Shown here: positions 37,769 to 46,774 of the stretch, in pieces
Numbering within the stretch: the stretch's first letter is position 1
How the letters are laid out: every line of letters starts with the position of its first letter
Assembly (NCBI RefSeq): GCF_001558695.1
Contig: NZ_LNTU01000001.1
Span: 868,001-932,000, forward strand
Length of the DNA stretch: 64,000 bases
From: Paramesorhizobium deserti
GTDB lineage: Bacteria > Pseudomonadota > Alphaproteobacteria > Rhizobiales > Rhizobiaceae
Reading direction: 5' to 3'
The notes under the pieces: model-generated
Seen by the model: only the letters and a program-made list of their open reading frames with translations
Database searches by the model: none
What the model was told of the DNA's origin: nothing
Position numbers and translations under genes: made by a program

Positions 37769-40700
37769 CTAATGAAAATCGCGCGACTTCGGCAGGATGC
37801 GCACATTGCGCGGATGCCGGGCGAGGGATTTTGTCACCGACTGGAGAGAGCCGGCATGCGGCGGCTCCGGGTGCGACCGGTCGGAGAGGGCGGTGAGTTC
37901 ACCGGAGCGGTCGAAAAGCCGTCTCGCCACGATATGCACCACATCCTCCTTGCTACGCTGCACCTGACCCTCGACCATGAGCAGGCGGGAGCCCATGACC
38001 TCCTTACGCTGGGCCTTCATCAGCTTCGCCCAGACGACGATATTGGCGATGCCGGTCTCATCCTCGATGGTGACGAAGACGACGCCCTTGGCGCTGCCCG
38101 GCCGCTGCCGGATGGTGACGACGCCGGCGATCTTTACCCTCTCACCATTTCTCGCCTCCCGAGCCTGGCGGCAGGTAATGGCCCCCTCGCCCGCCAGACC
38201 CTCGCGCAGGAATTGAAGGGGATGGCCTTTCAAGGACAGGCGCGTCGTCTCGTAATCGACGATGACGTGTTCCGGCATTTTCATCGCCGGCAGCCGGACT
38301 GCCGCCTCGGCCGCCAGTTCCGCCGCCTGCGCCGCCTCGAAAAGCGGCATCGTCTCGTCATTCGGCAGGCGGCGCACGGCCCAGAGCGCCTGCCGACGGT
38401 CTATCTCGAGCGAGCCGAACGCATCGGCATCGGCAAGCGCCATGAAGGCGCGCCGTTCGAGATGGGTGCGGCGATGCAGCTCCTCAATGCTTGGGTAAGG
38501 CGCATCGCCGCGCCTTTCGCATAATTTTTCCGCCCATTTTTCCGAAAAGCCGTCGATCTGGCGACAACCGAGGCGCAGGGCGAGACTGCCATCCTCGGCG
38601 CGTTCGAGCGTGTTGTCCCAGAAGCTGTGATTGATATCGGCCAGGCGGACCTCAACCCCATGCTCGCGCGCATCGCGCACGATCTGGGCCGGCGCATAGA
38701 AGCCCATGGGCTGGGAATTCAAAAGGGCGGCGGCGAAGACCGCCGGATGATGGCATTTGATCCAGGCCGAGACATAAACGAGCGAGGCAAAGCTTGCCGC
38801 ATGGCTTTCGGGAAAGCCATATTCGCCGAAACCCTTGATCTGGTTGAAGCAGTTTTCGGCGAAGGTCGGATCGTAGCCGCGGGCGATCATCTTCCCGACC
38901 ATTTTTTCCTGCATTTCATGGATGGTGCCCATGTGCCGGAAGGTCGCCATGGCACGGCGCAGCTGATTGGCCTCCTCGGGCGTGAACCTTGCCGCGTCGA
39001 TGGCGATGCGCATCGCCTGCTCCTGAAACAGCGGCACGCCAAGCGTCCTTACGAGGATGTTGCGCAACTCGTCCGGACTGCCATGCTCGGGAGCAGGCGC
39101 GGGATAGTCTACATCCTCCTCGTCATTGCGGCGGCGCAGATAGGGATGGACCATATCGCCCTGAATGGGACCGGGGCGAACAATCGCCACCTCGATCACC
39201 AGATCGTAGAACGCCCTGGGCCTCAAGCGCGGCAGCATGCTCATCTGCGCCCGGCTCTCCACCTGGAAAACGCCGATCGAATCGGCCTTGCACAGCATGT
39301 CGTAGACGGCTGGATCCTCTTTCGGCACCGTCGCAAGCTCCAGCCGCGGGCCGCCATGGAGATGGATCAGGTCGAAGGCCTTGCGGATGCAGGTGAGCAT
39401 GCCGAGCGCCAGGACATCCACCTTCATGAGCTTGACGGCATCGATATCGTCCTTGTCCCATTCGATGAAACTGCGATCCTTCATCGCCGCAGGGCCGATC
39501 GGCACGGTCTGGTCCAGCCGCTCCTGCGTCAGCACGAAGCCGCCGACATGTTGCGAGAGATGGCGCGGAAAGCCGATCAGCTCCGAGGCAAGCGCGACGG
39601 CGCGCCGTATCACTAGGTTTTGCGGATCGAGGCCCGCCTGCCCCACCTCGCGCGTCTCCAGGCCGCTGCCGGAAATGCCCCAGACCGTGCCGGCGAGCGC
39701 GGCCGTCACATCCTCGGTCAGGCCCAAGGCCTTGCCGACATCACGGATGGCGCTGCGCGAACGATAGCTGATGACGGTGGCGACGATGGCCGCGCGCGTC
39801 CGACCATAACGCTCATAGACATACTGCATCACCTCCTCGCGGCGCTGATGCTCGAAATCAACGTCGATATCGGGCGGCTCACGGCGCTCGGCGGAGATGA
39901 AGCGCTCGAAGAGAAGGTCGCTCTGGGCGGGATCGACCGCCGTAATGCCGAGACAATAACAAACGGCGGAATTGGCCGCCGAGCCACGGCCCTGGCAGAG
40001 AATATTATTGTCCTTGGCAAACTGAACGATATCGTGGACGGTCAGGAAATAGGGCGCATATTTCAATTTTCCGATCAGTTGCAGCTCTTTTTCCAAGAGA
40101 TCGCGGACTTTTTGCGGGATTTCACCCACGCCATAACGCTTTTCAGCCCCCTCCCAGGCGAGATCTTCCAGATGCTGCTGCGGGGTCTTTCCCGGCGGCA
40201 CGGGCTCGTCGGGATAGGCTTCGCTCAACTCCCCTAGCGAAAAGGTGATGGGAGCGGTGAAGGCCTCAGTAGCGGCGATCGCCTCGGGGAAGGCGCGGAA
40301 CAGGCGCGCCATCTCGGCCGGTGGTTTCATATGCCGCTCGGCGTTCTTCTCCAGCTTCCGCCCTGCCGCATCGATCGTCACATGCTCACGGATGCAGGTG
40401 AGGACATCCTGCAGCGGGCGGCGCTCCGGCGCGTGGTAGAGGACATCATTGACCGCCAGGAGCGGCAGGCCGGCATCGCGCGCGTATCCAGCCAATGTTT
40501 CCGCCCGCCGCGCGTCGGCGCCCTGGCGCGGCATGGACAAAGCGAGCCAGACCGAACCGGGCGCGGCAAGGCTTATTTCCCGCAGGAAAACAGGAAAGCT
40601 TGCATCCGGCTCGTCGGGCGCCAGGACGGCGATCTGGAAGGCCTTTGCCCGGAACAGGAAATCCTTCCAGCGCAGATGGCACTCGCCTTTTACGCCCGCC

Positions 40701-41011
40701 CGTTCCTTGCCATCGCTCAAAAGGCGGCAAAGCTGGCCATAATCGGCCCTGTCGCGGGGGTAGACGAGGAGATCCGGCGTATTGTCAATGGAAACCAGGC
40801 GGCAGCCGATGAAAAGCCGGATCGGGAAGCCCTTCTCCTTCAGATCCTTTTGTGCGCTGTAGGCGCGGACGACGCCGGCAACCGTGTTGCGGTCGGCGAT
40901 GCCGATGCCGGAGAGGCCCAATTCCACCGCCCGCTTCACCAGCTCATGCGGATGGGACGCCCCACGCAGGAAGGAGAAATTGGTGGTAACGGCAAGCTCG
41001 GAATAATCCAT
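37769..41011 (-). CDS. dnaE2: Error-prone DNA polymerase DnaE2
   Basis: A 1080-residue C-family polymerase for translesion synthesis. The start at 41011 gives MDYSELAVTTNFSFLRGASH, the usual DnaE2 N-terminus with its PHP domain. The polymerase palm has PDIDVDFEHQRREEVMQYVY with the catalytic acidic residues. A helix-hairpin-helix and a C-terminal OB domain (VKIAGVVTIRQRPGSAKGVV) follow. The C-terminus ends about where related proteins do. It is the third gene of the SOS mutasome imuA-imuB-dnaE2; only 11 bases separate it from imuB. Confidence 0.95.
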   Translation of the reverse strand: MDYSELAVTTNFSFLRGASHPHELVKRAVELGLSGIGIADRNTVAGVVRAYSAQKDLKEKGFPIRLFIGCRLVSIDNTPDLLVYPRDRADYGQLCRLLSDGKERAGVKGECHLRWKDFLFRAKAFQIAVLAPDEPDASFPVFLREISLAAPGSVWLALSMPRQGADARRAETLAGYARDAGLPLLAVNDVLYHAPERRPLQDVLTCIREHVTIDAAGRKLEKNAERHMKPPAEMARLFRAFPEAIAATEAFTAPITFSLGELSEAYPDEPVPPGKTPQQHLEDLAWEGAEKRYGVGEIPQKVRDLLEKELQLIGKLKYAPYFLTVHDIVQFAKDNNILCQGRGSAANSAVCYCLGITAVDPAQSDLLFERFISAERREPPDIDVDFEHQRREEVMQYVYERYGRTRAAIVATVISYRSRSAIRDVGKALGLTEDVTAALAGTVWGISGSGLETREVGQAGLDPQNLVIRRAVALASELIGFPRHLSQHVGGFVLTQERLDQTVPIGPAAMKDRSFIEWDKDDIDAVKLMKVDVLALGMLTCIRKAFDLIHLHGGPRLELATVPKEDPAVYDMLCKADSIGVFQVESRAQMSMLPRLRPRAFYDLVIEVAIVRPGPIQGDMVHPYLRRRNDEEDVDYPAPAPEHGSPDELRNILVRTLGVPLFQEQAMRIAIDAARFTPEEANQLRRAMATFRHMGTIHEMQEKMVGKMIARGYDPTFAENCFNQIKGFGEYGFPESHAASFASLVYVSAWIKCHHPAVFAAALLNSQPMGFYAPAQIVRDAREHGVEVRLADINHSFWDNTLERAEDGSLALRLGCRQIDGFSEKWAEKLCERRGDAPYPSIEELHRRTHLERRAFMALADADAFGSLEIDRRQALWAVRRLPNDETMPLFEAAQAAELAAEAAVRLPAMKMPEHVIVDYETTRLSLKGHPLQFLREGLAGEGAITCRQAREARNGERVKIAGVVTIRQRPGSAKGVVFVTIEDETGIANIVVWAKLMKAQRKEVMGSRLLMVEGQVQRSKEDVVHIVARRLFDRSGELTALSDRSHPEPPHAGSLQSVTKSLARHPRNVRILPKSRDFH

Positions 41012-41022
41012 GGCCAGCCGCC

Positions 41023-42672
41023 TCACGCAAAAAGCCCGTGCAGGAACCATTGCGGCGCGTGATCGCGGCCATAGAGGCCTTCGCGGAAGATCCAGAAGCG
41101 GCGCCCGGCATTGTCCTCGATGCGATAATAATCGCGCGTCGCGGCCTCGGGATCAACCCGCCACCATTCCGGCGCGATCCGCTCCGGCCCCTCGGCAAGC
41201 GCGACCTCGTGCAGGACGCGCCGCCAGCGGAACTGCATCGGCGGGCCATCGGGCACTTCCGCCATCGCTTCGATACGCTGCGGCGGCTGGAACAGGCGGA
41301 TGGGGCGGGCCGGCGGATCGCCAAGATAATGTGGCCCTGTGCGATAATCATTTGCCGCGATATGAGAACGCGCGGATTCTTTGTCTTTACGCAATTCCTG
41401 ACGGAAAACCGGTTTCCACTTTTCCTGGAATTGCTTTCCGGCCTCGTCCGCCGTCTGGTGGATGGCCGGAACCATCGAGAAAGCTCGTTCGGGAATATGC
41501 GTATCGACGGCGATGGGACGCAGGACCCGGGCCGGACCCAGGCGGGCCGAGAGACGATCGACCAACGCATCGACGGCGGACGCCGCTTCCCGCCGGCTGT
41601 CGAGGCTCGTCTGCCTATGGGTCACACGTTCCACACGCAGCGCCGCCAGTTGCACGGCATCGAAACCGTAGCCTGCATCGAGCGGCTCGGCGAGCGCGGA
41701 AAGCCGCTCCCGGATCAGGCGGAAGAAAGGCGCGGTCTCGACCAGCGGACGCCCGGCCTGGACGCTCACCCGGCGCACCAGGCCATCGACGCGGAAGAAG
41801 GCGGCCTCGATTTCGCGGGCGCCCTCCCCGCGCTCTTCCAGGGCGGCGAACAGTTCATCGCCCAGTTGCCGGAGAAGCGCCTCTACCGCCTCCATGACGA
41901 TCAGCGGTTCCGCCATCCGCCGCGCGGCTGCGCAGACCGGAACCATGCGAAGCGGCGAGACAGGTCTGGTGACGTGGCCGAAAAGCGCATCGAGCCGGTC
42001 CACCACCGCTTCGCCGAAACGTGCCGTCAGCGCGGCGCGCGGCAGGCCCGCGACATCGCCGATGGTTCGCAGACCCGCCCGCTTCAACCCGACAAGGCTC
42101 GCCTCCTCGATTTCGAAGGAAACCAGCGGAAGCGCGCGCAAAACGCTCTCCTCGCCATTGGCGGGAAAAACACCGCCCTGCGAAAAGCGGGCAAGCGCGC
42201 GGGCGGCGCTGGCATTGCCGGCAATGGCCGCCTTGACCGCGAAGCCGTTCTTGCGCAGCCGCGTCACCACATCCCGCAACATGGCCTCCAACCCGCCGAA
42301 GAGATGATCGCAGCCGGTGATGTCCAGCACGATGCCATGCGGATGATCGAGGGCGACGAGCGGCGAATAGCGGTGACACCAGTCGGCCAGCCGGTCGAGA
42401 AGCCGCTCATCCTCGGCGGGAGCGGCATTGGCCACTTCCAGCTTCTGGAACAGGGCGCGCGCATCCGTCAGCGCCATGCCGATGTGAAGACCGGCGGCCG
42501 CGGCGTTGCGGTCCACCGCCGTCAGCCGCAGGGTGTTGGCGATGCGGTCGACGACGATCAGCGGCGTATCACCCGCCCTGCGCCATGGATTTTCGCGCCG
42601 CAGCCGGTCCGTGGAAAGGTGCGGGAACCACAGCGCCAGAAAATGCCTCGACAGGTCTGAAGATGTTTTCAT
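41023..42672 (-). CDS. imuB: ImuB, Y-family polymerase-like mutasome protein
   Basis: A 549-residue protein related to Y-family polymerases. The N-terminus reads FLALWFPHLSTDRLRRENPW, where true polymerases have the catalytic Asp (DxDxFFA.VE), so it is most likely catalytically dead, as known for ImuB. Other parts: VLDITGCDHLFGG and the little-finger region. ImuB connects DnaE2 and ImuA with the beta clamp. ATG 42672 has GGAA five bases upstream. It overlaps imuA by about 100 bases in another frame. Confidence 0.92.
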   Translation of the reverse strand: MKTSSDLSRHFLALWFPHLSTDRLRRENPWRRAGDTPLIVVDRIANTLRLTAVDRNAAAAGLHIGMALTDARALFQKLEVANAAPAEDERLLDRLADWCHRYSPLVALDHPHGIVLDITGCDHLFGGLEAMLRDVVTRLRKNGFAVKAAIAGNASAARALARFSQGGVFPANGEESVLRALPLVSFEIEEASLVGLKRAGLRTIGDVAGLPRAALTARFGEAVVDRLDALFGHVTRPVSPLRMVPVCAAARRMAEPLIVMEAVEALLRQLGDELFAALEERGEGAREIEAAFFRVDGLVRRVSVQAGRPLVETAPFFRLIRERLSALAEPLDAGYGFDAVQLAALRVERVTHRQTSLDSRREAASAVDALVDRLSARLGPARVLRPIAVDTHIPERAFSMVPAIHQTADEAGKQFQEKWKPVFRQELRKDKESARSHIAANDYRTGPHYLGDPPARPIRLFQPPQRIEAMAEVPDGPPMQFRWRRVLHEVALAEGPERIAPEWWRVDPEAATRDYYRIEDNAGRRFWIFREGLYGRDHAPQWFLHGLFA

Positions 42673-43357
42673 CACTATTCCATTCCATGATCCAATGTCC
42701 GGTCGTGCCCTGGCGGTTGCGCGAGAGCTCGGCGTCGAAAGCCGGGAGGCCCGGCGCCCGCGCGCCGCTCGAATGCGACGGCGCGGCGGCGACCCGCCAG
42801 CGCGTCAGGGCGGCGCTGCCCCCGGCCGGGCCATGCCTCAGGAGAAGCGCCGGCACATCCGCTGCCTGCGCGGCCAGCAGCAGGCGGCGCGAAACCGTCA
42901 GATCCAAGCATTTCGGCGCGCCCCATGGCGCGATCACCACGGCGCCGACGCCCGCAACCTCCAGCGCATCGGAAGCGCCGCGCAGAACATCCCTGGCCGA
43001 CGGGCAGCGCACCACCAGGAGCCGCTGCGGATTAAACCCCAGCGCGGCGAAACCCTGCGGATAGAGGCCGCCGCTCTCGCCCACCGCCACATCCTCCTCC
43101 AGCCAGACGACCGGCCGGTCGGCATCCGAGGCGCGCAAGGCAAGCGCCAGGGCGAAGCCCATCGCCGCGCCGGCATCGCCCGCTTCCGCGGCGAATATCT
43201 CGTGCAGCGCACCGCGCGGCAGCCCGCCGGCGAATACCCGATCCGCCTCGGCAAAACCCAAGGTGAAGACGGAGCGACGCGCGCCATCCTCTCGGGAATC
43301 CTTGCCGTCAATGGCCGCAACAGCGCGCCGCAACGCCGAAAGATCGACGGTGCACAC
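42569..43357 (-). CDS. imuA: ImuA, RecA-like SOS mutasome protein
   Basis: A 262-residue protein of the ImuA/SulA-RecA-like family, needed with ImuB and DnaE2 for induced mutagenesis. A GTG start at 43357 (VVCTVDLSALRR region) has AGGA upstream and lies just below the LexA box; the longer frame would begin upstream of that box. Family features: FTLGFAEADRVFAGGLPRGALHE is the N-terminal ATPase-like part. A late WIMEWNSDENIF is typical of the C-terminus. It is the first gene of the operon. Confidence 0.88.
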   Translation of the reverse strand: MCTVDLSALRRAVAAIDGKDSREDGARRSVFTLGFAEADRVFAGGLPRGALHEIFAAEAGDAGAAMGFALALALRASDADRPVVWLEEDVAVGESGGLYPQGFAALGFNPQRLLVVRCPSARDVLRGASDALEVAGVGAVVIAPWGAPKCLDLTVSRRLLLAAQAADVPALLLRHGPAGGSAALTRWRVAAAPSHSSGARAPGLPAFDAELSRNRQGTTGHWIMEWNSDENIFRPVEAFSGAVVPAPFHGPAAARKSMAQGG

Positions 43358-43375
43358 AACATAAATCCTGCAAAT

Positions 43376-43390
43376 GTTCTCTATTTGTTC
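43376..43390 (-). promoter_or_regulatory. LexA box of the imuA-imuB-dnaE2 operon
   Basis: GTTC-TCTATTT-GTTC on the plus strand matches exactly the alphaproteobacterial SOS box GTTC-N7-GTTC. It ends 18 bases upstream of the chosen imuA start, where LexA would block transcription until DNA damage. Confidence 0.85.
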
Positions 43391-43524
43391 CAGTATTGAA
43401 TCCGATCGACGGAGAGTCAAGCGGGGAATCCAAAAGCTGGAAGGATGGGTGTAGGCGCCACCCTTCGTCGCATCTGCTCATCGACTTGGCGCGGTTCCTG
43501 TTTTGATGGAATCGCCATTCACCT

Positions 43525-43548
43525 CCCTCTGGCCTGCCGGCCAGAGGG
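43525..43548. repeat. Perfect hairpin in the imuA-ccmG gap
   Basis: CCCTCTGGCC-TGCC-GGCCAGAGGG, 10-bp perfect arms. It lies in the 306-base gap between imuA and ccmG; no gene is seen in that gap. Confidence 0.55.
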
Positions 43549-43629
43549 GTGTGTGTAGCACCAACGCTCCGCCTAAAACTGGAAGGTTCTAGGGAGAGGA
43601 ACGGCGTCTGGAATTCACGGAAGTAATGG

Positions 43630-43651
43630 CGCTCCATGGAAACATGGAGCG
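43630..43651 (-). terminator. Hairpin downstream of ccmG
   Basis: CGCTCCATG-GAAA-CATGGAGCG, a perfect 9-bp stem, 12 bases past the ccmG stop. It may end the ccm transcript, but no T-run follows. Confidence 0.4.
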
Positions 43652-43663
43652 GCCGTGGCATCG

Positions 43664-44260
43664 TTACCCCGCCAGCGCCTTCGCCACTGCCGGCATCAGT
43701 TCGTTGCGGATCGATTGCGGGTCGAACGGGCCGACATGCTTATAAAGGATATTGCCGTCGCGACCGACGAGGAATGTCTCGGGCACGCCGTAGACGCCCC
43801 ATTCGATCGCCGCGCGCCCATTATCGTCCGTCCCGACGGCGGCAAAAGGATTGCCGAGATCGCCAAGGAAGCGGCGGGCGTTTTCCGGGCTGTCCTTGTA
43901 GTTGATGCCGACGAGGCGGAAGCGTTCGTCTTTAGCCAACTGCATCAGCAGCGGATGCTCGACGCGGCAGGGCACGCACCATGATGCCCAGATATTGACC
44001 AGCGTGACCTGACCGGCAAAGGATGCCGGATCGAGACCCGGCACCTGTTCGCCGTTTCTCATGAGCCCTTCCAGCGGCGGCAGCATGATGGCGGGCGCCG
44101 GTTTGCCGATCAGCGCGGAAGGAATGATCGCCTCGTCGCGCCCCGACAGCAGCTGGATCGTGAAGATCGCCGCAAGCGCCATGAAGATGGCCAGCGGCAG
44201 CAGCGCGAGCAGGAGCCGGCGGCGCGGGCTGATGGCCGGCGTTGCTTCGCTGTTGCTCAT
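43664..44260 (-). CDS. ccmG: Cytochrome c biogenesis thiol-disulfide oxidoreductase CcmG
   Basis: A 198-residue membrane-anchored periplasmic thioredoxin-like protein (also CycY/DsbE) that keeps apocytochrome c cysteines reduced for haem attachment. One N-terminal helix spans about residues 15-38. The active site is WASWCVPC (Cys95, Cys98). A conserved GVYGVPETFLV contains the cis-proline. The ATG at 44260 overlaps the ccmD stop (ATGA), so the longer frame is not used. Confidence 0.95.
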   Translation of the reverse strand: MSNSEATPAISPRRRLLLALLPLAIFMALAAIFTIQLLSGRDEAIIPSALIGKPAPAIMLPPLEGLMRNGEQVPGLDPASFAGQVTLVNIWASWCVPCRVEHPLLMQLAKDERFRLVGINYKDSPENARRFLGDLGNPFAAVGTDDNGRAAIEWGVYGVPETFLVGRDGNILYKHVGPFDPQSIRNELMPAVAKALAG

Positions 44261-44421
44261 GGCTTTTGCGCCTTTTGCGAGCGCCGGCGGATGCCCTGCG
44301 CTTCCAGCCGCTGCAACTCCGTCCGCTGTATCCGCTGGTCGATCAGCAGCCAGGCGACGACGCCGCAAAGCACGAATAGCGAAACGCCGTAGGAGAGGAA
44401 GACAAAGGCGAGATGACTCAT
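44257..44421 (-). CDS. ccmD: Haem exporter protein CcmD
   Basis: A 54-residue single-pass membrane protein (helix about residues 6-28: FVFLSYGVSLFVLCGVVAWL) with a basic cytoplasmic tail. It helps release holo-CcmE from the CcmABC complex. It is too short to be picked by size alone; the evidence is position, the ATGA overlaps with ccmC and ccmG, and the family-like MSHLAFVFLSYG start. Confidence 0.9.
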   Translation of the reverse strand: MSHLAFVFLSYGVSLFVLCGVVAWLLIDQRIQRTELQRLEAQGIRRRSQKAQKP

Positions 44422-45206
44422 GCCGTCCGCTCCTGGCTCCGGGCGGCCCCGCCCTGATCCGCCTTGCGCGCCGCCATGCGCCGCATCGCGATGACGCGCC
44501 TGCGCCAGATCTCGTTGCGCATCGCCATCATGTGCAGGGTGAAGAACAGGAGCGTGAAGCCAACCGCCATCACCAGCAGGGGGTAGAGCATTGAAGGGTC
44601 GATGGTCGAGCCGCCGGCGCGGAACACCGATGCGGGCTGGTGCAGCGTGTTCCACCAGTCGACCGAGAATTTGATGATCGGGATGTTGATGAAGCCGACC
44701 AGCGTCAGCACCGCTGCCGCCCGCGCCGATTTCGCCGGGTCGTCCAGCGCGCGCGAAAGCGCGATGACGCCGAGATACATCAGGAAAAGCACGAAGACGG
44801 AGGTGAGCCGCGCATCCCACACCCACCATGTGCCCCACATCGGCTTGCCCCAGAGCGAGCCGGTGATGAGCGCGAGCGCGGTGAAGGCCGCGCCGATCGG
44901 CGCCGCCGCCTTGGCGGAAACATCGGCGAGCGGGTGCCGCCATACCAGCGTGCCGAGCGCCGAAAGCGTCATCAGCGTATAGCACATCATGGAAAGCCAG
45001 GCGAACGGCACATGGATGAACATGATCTTGACCGTCATGCCCTGCTGGTAGTCGTCAGGGGCGTTGAACGACATATAGAGGCCCACCGCCAGAACCAGCG
45101 CCGACAAACCGCCAAGCCACGGCAGCAGCGTTCCCGCCAGCGACAGGAAGCGCGTCGGGTTGGCGAGATCGAGCAATCTGTTCGATTGTGCTGCAGTATC
45201 GGTCAT
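44418..45206 (-). CDS. ccmC: Haem exporter protein CcmC
   Basis: A 262-residue membrane protein with six helices that presents haem to CcmE. The tryptophan-rich haem-handling loop is GTWWVWDARLTS (about residues 130-141), and periplasmic histidines flank it. The ATG at 45206 (MTDTAAQSNRLLDL) is chosen over one seven codons upstream; neither has a strong ribosome-binding site. No ccmE, ccmF or ccmH is in this window, so the rest of the maturation system lies elsewhere. Confidence 0.95.
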   Translation of the reverse strand: MTDTAAQSNRLLDLANPTRFLSLAGTLLPWLGGLSALVLAVGLYMSFNAPDDYQQGMTVKIMFIHVPFAWLSMMCYTLMTLSALGTLVWRHPLADVSAKAAAPIGAAFTALALITGSLWGKPMWGTWWVWDARLTSVFVLFLMYLGVIALSRALDDPAKSARAAAVLTLVGFINIPIIKFSVDWWNTLHQPASVFRAGGSTIDPSMLYPLLVMAVGFTLLFFTLHMMAMRNEIWRRRVIAMRRMAARKADQGGAARSQERTA

Positions 45207-45276
45207 GGTCTTTACATAGCGTTGCAAGGCAAATCCGGCAATTGACCTTTGCCTGATGCGTCAATCGGTGCGTTCG

Positions 45277-45942
45277 TCAGTCGGTCGAAAATTTCAGCGC
45301 CGTCGCCGCGGCGAGCGGGCCGATCACCGCAAAAAACAGGGTGATTGCGGCAAGGATGAGAAAGGGCGCCAGAAAAGGCGCGGTTTCCGTCATGGCGCCA
45401 TAGGCAGCCGAGACGCCGAAAATCAGCACCGGGATCGTCAGCGGCAGCACGATGACCGAGACGAGCAGCCCGCCGCGCGGCAGCGAAACCGCCAATGCCG
45501 CGCCCACTGCGCCGATGAGCGTGATCGCCGGAGTCCCTACGAGGAGGGTGAGCGCTGTCGCGCCGATGGCCGTCGGCGTCATGTTCATGAAGAGCCCGAG
45601 CAATGGTGCCGCGATGACCAGCGGCAGCACCGTGGCGGTCCAGTGCGCGAGACACTTGACCAGCACCGTGACGCTCAGCATGTGCCGGTCGGCGGCCATG
45701 ATCAGGAGATCGAGCGAGCCATCGTCGCGGTCGGCCTGGAACAGCCGGTCGAGACCGAGGAGTGCCGCCAGGAGCGCGCCGATCCACAGCATGGCTGGGC
45801 CGATGCGGGAGAGCAGCGCCAGATCCGGCCCGACGCCGAACGGCACCACGGTGATGACGGCGAGGAAGAACAGGATGCCGACCAACGCCCCGCCGCCGGC
45901 CCTGAGCGCCAGCCGGAAATCGCGGATGAAGAGGGCGGTCAT
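45277..45942 (-). CDS. ccmB: Haem exporter ABC permease CcmB
   Basis: A 221-residue membrane protein with six hydrophobic helices; with CcmA and CcmC it forms the ABC-type complex that drives holo-CcmE release. A family motif is FQADRDDGSLDLLIMA (about residues 67-82). The start at 45942 gives MTALFIRDFRLALRAGG, typical of CcmB. It is separated from ccmA by 226 bases that hold a large palindrome, unusual for these normally adjacent genes. Confidence 0.94.
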   Translation of the reverse strand: MTALFIRDFRLALRAGGGALVGILFFLAVITVVPFGVGPDLALLSRIGPAMLWIGALLAALLGLDRLFQADRDDGSLDLLIMAADRHMLSVTVLVKCLAHWTATVLPLVIAAPLLGLFMNMTPTAIGATALTLLVGTPAITLIGAVGAALAVSLPRGGLLVSVIVLPLTIPVLIFGVSAAYGAMTETAPFLAPFLILAAITLFFAVIGPLAAATALKFSTD

Positions 45943-45977
45943 TGGGTGCCCCCTTGTTCCGCCGAATTTGCTGGAAC

Positions 45978-46136
45978 ACCCCCCTCTGCCCTGCCGGGCA
46001 TCTCCCCCACAAGGGGGGAGATTGGCTGGCGCAGCCATCGGCCCTTATTCTGCAACGTTTGCGATTGGCTCCAGACGCCCATGAAAGCGTAATCTCCCCC
46101 CTTGTGGGGGAGATGCCCGGCAGGGCAGAGGGGGGT
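45978..46136. repeat. Large perfect inverted repeat between ccmA and ccmB
   Basis: Arms 45978-46023 and 46091-46136 are exact reverse complements over 46 bases, with a 67-base spacer. Each arm itself contains smaller palindromes (CTGCCCTGCCGGGC type). As RNA it would fold into a very stable hairpin in the middle of the ccm operon. Confidence 0.85.
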
Positions 46137-46168
46137 ATCGTAGGCATAAAGGGAGGAAAATTGCATGT

Positions 46169-46774
46169 TCATCCCCTTCCCTCCATCCTCAACTCCTGCG
46201 CCCCTTCCAACCCAAGCGGCAGGTGCGTGGCGGCGATGACGATGCCGCCCTCGGCGAGATGGCCCTGCATCAGCCCGGCGAACCGGCCTTCCGAAACCTT
46301 GTCGAGTCCCGCCGTCGGCTCGTCGAGCAGCCAGACGGGGCGATGGCTGACCAGTAGTTTAGCGATCGCTATTCTTCTCTTCTGGCCGGTCGAGAGATAG
46401 CCGAAGGGCAGGTGATCGATCCCATCGAGCCCGACTGTCTCCAACGCTTCATCGATATCCTTCCGTGGCTCGCCGTTGAAAGCCTGCCAGAAGGCGAGGT
46501 TTTCGCGCACGCTCAAGGCCGGCTTCATTGCATTCTGGTGTCCGAGATAATGACAGGCGGATTGCAGATCGGGGAAGGAACCCGAATCTTCCAGCCGCAC
46601 ATCACCGGAGGCGGGCGCAAGCAGGCCGGCGATGATTCGCAAAAGCGTCGATTTTCCGGCGCCGTTCGGCCCCGTCACCAAAAGCGCGCCGCCCATGGCG
46701 ATCACGAAATCGAGATCTGAAAAGATTGTCTCCCCGCCGCGCTCTCCGCTCAGTTTCTCGGCCACAAGCCGCAT
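46169..46774 (-). CDS. ccmA: Haem exporter ABC ATP-binding protein CcmA
   Basis: A 201-residue ABC ATPase. Walker A is GPNGAGKST, the signature LSTGQKRRIAIAKLL, and Walker B VWLLDEPTAGLD. The start at 46774 follows GGAGGGAAA; the longer frame upstream is not needed. It is the first gene of ccmA-B-C-D-G and is divergent from acnA, as in Sinorhizobium. Confidence 0.93.
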   Translation of the reverse strand: MRLVAEKLSGERGGETIFSDLDFVIAMGGALLVTGPNGAGKSTLLRIIAGLLAPASGDVRLEDSGSFPDLQSACHYLGHQNAMKPALSVRENLAFWQAFNGEPRKDIDEALETVGLDGIDHLPFGYLSTGQKRRIAIAKLLVSHRPVWLLDEPTAGLDKVSEGRFAGLMQGHLAEGGIVIAATHLPLGLEGAQELRMEGRG

